This document shows, piece by piece, positions 62,482-64,000 of a stretch of DNA of 64,000 nucleotides. This DNA comes from Acanthochlamys bracteata (taxonomy: Eukaryota; Streptophyta; Magnoliopsida; Pandanales; Velloziaceae). Where the stretch lies: positions 2,170,001 to 2,234,000 of the forward strand of contig CM034131.1 of assembly GCA_019914995.1 (NCBI GenBank), given 5' to 3'. Each line of letters begins with the position of its first letter. Within the stretch, counting starts at the first letter, position 1. A model generated the notes under the pieces. The model saw nothing but the letters and a program-made list of their open reading frames with translations. It ran no database searches and was not told the DNA's origin. The translations under genes and the position numbers were made by a program.

Positions 62482-62637
62482 ATAAATCCGTTCATTCTGA
62501 TAATTGCGAAGTCAGATACTTGTAGAAATTGGGTTGACATGATTGCAATTGTAGAAGCTGCTGATTGCCGAAAGGTGCTTTGGAGGTAGCTGTACACAAT
62601 CTAGTTAGGTAGAGCTAGTCATGTAACTTATTTATGA

Positions 62638-62643
62638 AATAAA
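62638..62643 (+). terminator. Polyadenylation signal of the TLC gene
   Basis: A canonical AATAAA lies 157 bases after the stop codon, followed by T-rich sequence, so the transcript probably ends near 62,660-62,680. Confidence 0.65.
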
Positions 62644-62689
62644 ACATTTCTATTGTGATTCTACACCTAGTCTTCGCAAATCTTTGATT

Positions 62690-63415
62690 GGGATATTCAC
62701 TTCTCTTGATAGTTCAATTTTTACTTGTCGTTTTTTCAAATTTTGCCCCCTTCAATAAATTCACTATAGCTGCTATTTTATGCATACAGAAGCTAATGAT
62801 TTGCTCATGTTGCCTACTAGCCAGACTTCAGATATGTGTAATATGTCCTAGTTTTGCATTATGATTGAATTGGACGTTGTGCCCTATAAAAATTTTCGCC
62901 AGCCAGCAAGTTAGAATGCATAATGCAAATTGGAGAAAGTATTTGCATTGCAGTTTTGATGGCTGGTCTTGACAAAATTAGAAGCATGATGTATGAGCTG
63001 TGTAGCATAATTGTTCATTAGTAACTAGGTTTCTTGCACCACGTATATTTAGTCTCTCTGATTCTATCAACTGTTTTAGGACTTGTTATAGCTCAGTTCG
63101 TTTTGGATCCTCAACCATAGGAAATTCGAATGGTATTTGACACTACCAATTTTTTAATATCTGTAAACAGTTTTATGGTAACCACTTTTGTGATTCCTGA
63201 TTGAGTCTCTACTAACCCTTGTTGCAAGATGTTGATTAATGAGGACCTGCTTGTTTTAGTGCAAGATTTAACATTGTAAATTCAATTCCATGTAGATGAA
63301 ACTACTGTGATCGCAACTACAGAACAATTGTTTGATTTTGTGAATGTAAAATCAGAGTAATTCCATTTCCAAAGTTTGTGCTCATGTAATTCATATGGTA
63401 GTAATATTTATCTAT
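62690..63415. other. Gene-free stretch downstream of the TLC gene
   Basis: AT-rich intergenic DNA. I see no ORF, transposon end or RNA gene here that I could support. Confidence 0.5.
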
Positions 63416-63419
63416 GATA

Positions 63420-64000
63420 TACTCTGTTTTTGAAATAATAACTTCTAGATAAGTTGTTATAAAGTACTGGCTCATCAATAGGCTCTTTTCCAGTGTTTAG
63501 TTTATCCACAAATCATTTTCAATGAGCTAACTTATCCATAAGCTAGTTCAGATATTTGCTTATCATAATATGTATACACGTACTGCCTTATTATAAACTA
63601 ATTTTCAGTAACACTTAATCCATAAGCTGTTTCATATAGTAGTTTATTTATTGTTATCTTTCATCAATACTTTATTTGTAACCTATTTTCATGTATCATC
63701 TTCTTCACAGTTGTTATTATAGATCAACTTATTGATAAGCTATTTAGATGAAAAACTTTATTAATAAGCTAGTCTATGGAAATAGTTTATGGATAAGATT
63801 TTATTGAAAACGTTTATACGTAAGCTACTATTAAAGTATAATCTATAGATAAGCTGGTTGGCAGAAATAACGTGTAGATAAGTGGATAAGTGAAATAGCT
63901 TCTTTAATAAGCTAGCATATAAAAACAGCTTATGATAAGTTAATTGAGCACAACTCATAAATTTGTTGTTATTAAATACAATTTACGGATAAATTAGCAT
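63420..64000. repeat. Degenerate array of GATAAGCTA-type units
   Basis: A word close to (C/G)ATAAGCTA recurs about every 25-40 bases, for example at 63,540, 63,623, 63,735, 63,767, 63,817, 63,848 and 63,909, joined by TTATGGATAAG and AGTTTAT words. Some units are inverted (AGCTTAT). The array runs off the right edge, so its size and type are unknown. Confidence 0.5.

Noticed and set aside
1-64000. LTR retrotransposons, virus-derived elements, CRISPR arrays, rRNA and tRNA genes
   Set aside because: I saw no paired long terminal repeats, gag-pol-type coding remnants, spaced direct-repeat arrays or cloverleaf-forming sequences that could be supported by eye.

Overview
The window is nuclear DNA from a flowering plant. 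It has long AT-rich introns, GT-AG splicing, MITEs and RTE-type LINE relics, and its three host genes match plant families I recognise. I cannot place it below angiosperm from sequence alone. There is no sign of prokaryotic DNA, a CRISPR array, an rRNA or tRNA gene, or an LTR or retrovirus-like element.

Positions 393-47,695 (minus strand) hold one very large, apparently intact gene for a VPS13-type bridge lipid-transfer protein. I chained 64 coding exons by hand; they add up to 12,831 nt with no phase conflict, giving 4,276 residues plus a stop. The order of parts is chorein N-terminus, long bridge body, PH domain, more bridge, a Vps62 (ex-DUF946)-like W-P-G repeat region, a C2 domain, a VAB/SHR-BD-type region and the conserved VPS13 C-terminus. 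Its introns carry a broken RTE LINE on the gene's own strand (about 11.45-12.75 kb), a 5'-truncated RTE copy with a recognisable target-site duplication (23.95-24.92 kb), two shorter RTE 3' ends (43.1 and 44.8-45.3 kb), tandem duplications and microsatellites.

Positions 47.9-52.0 kb are an AT-rich spacer with no gene, filled with MITE-like copies and an RTE tail. It separates the VPS13 gene from a divergently transcribed GTE-type BET bromodomain gene (plus strand, coding 52,780-57,916, ten coding exons, 750 aa). That gene has a TATA box near 52,055 and an upstream ORF overlapping its start codon out of frame.

Positions 57.9-61.05 kb hold the GTE 3' flank and a cluster of small DNA transposons: a Tourist-like MITE split by a hAT-like element, and two further Tourist-like MITEs, the last only about 20 bp upstream of the next gene's promoter region. 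Positions 61,729-62,481 (plus strand) encode a 250-aa TLC-domain membrane protein with a 5'-UTR intron. The last 600 bases are a degenerate array built on a GATAAGCTA-like word and run off the edge.

Two of the genes concern membranes (bridge lipid transfer, TLC protein) and one concerns chromatin. I see no sign that the three act together; they look like ordinary chromosomal neighbours. The most interesting points are the complete VPS13 model with one GC-AG intron, the upstream ORFs that touch or overlap the starts of two genes, and the nested transposons with clear target-site duplications.
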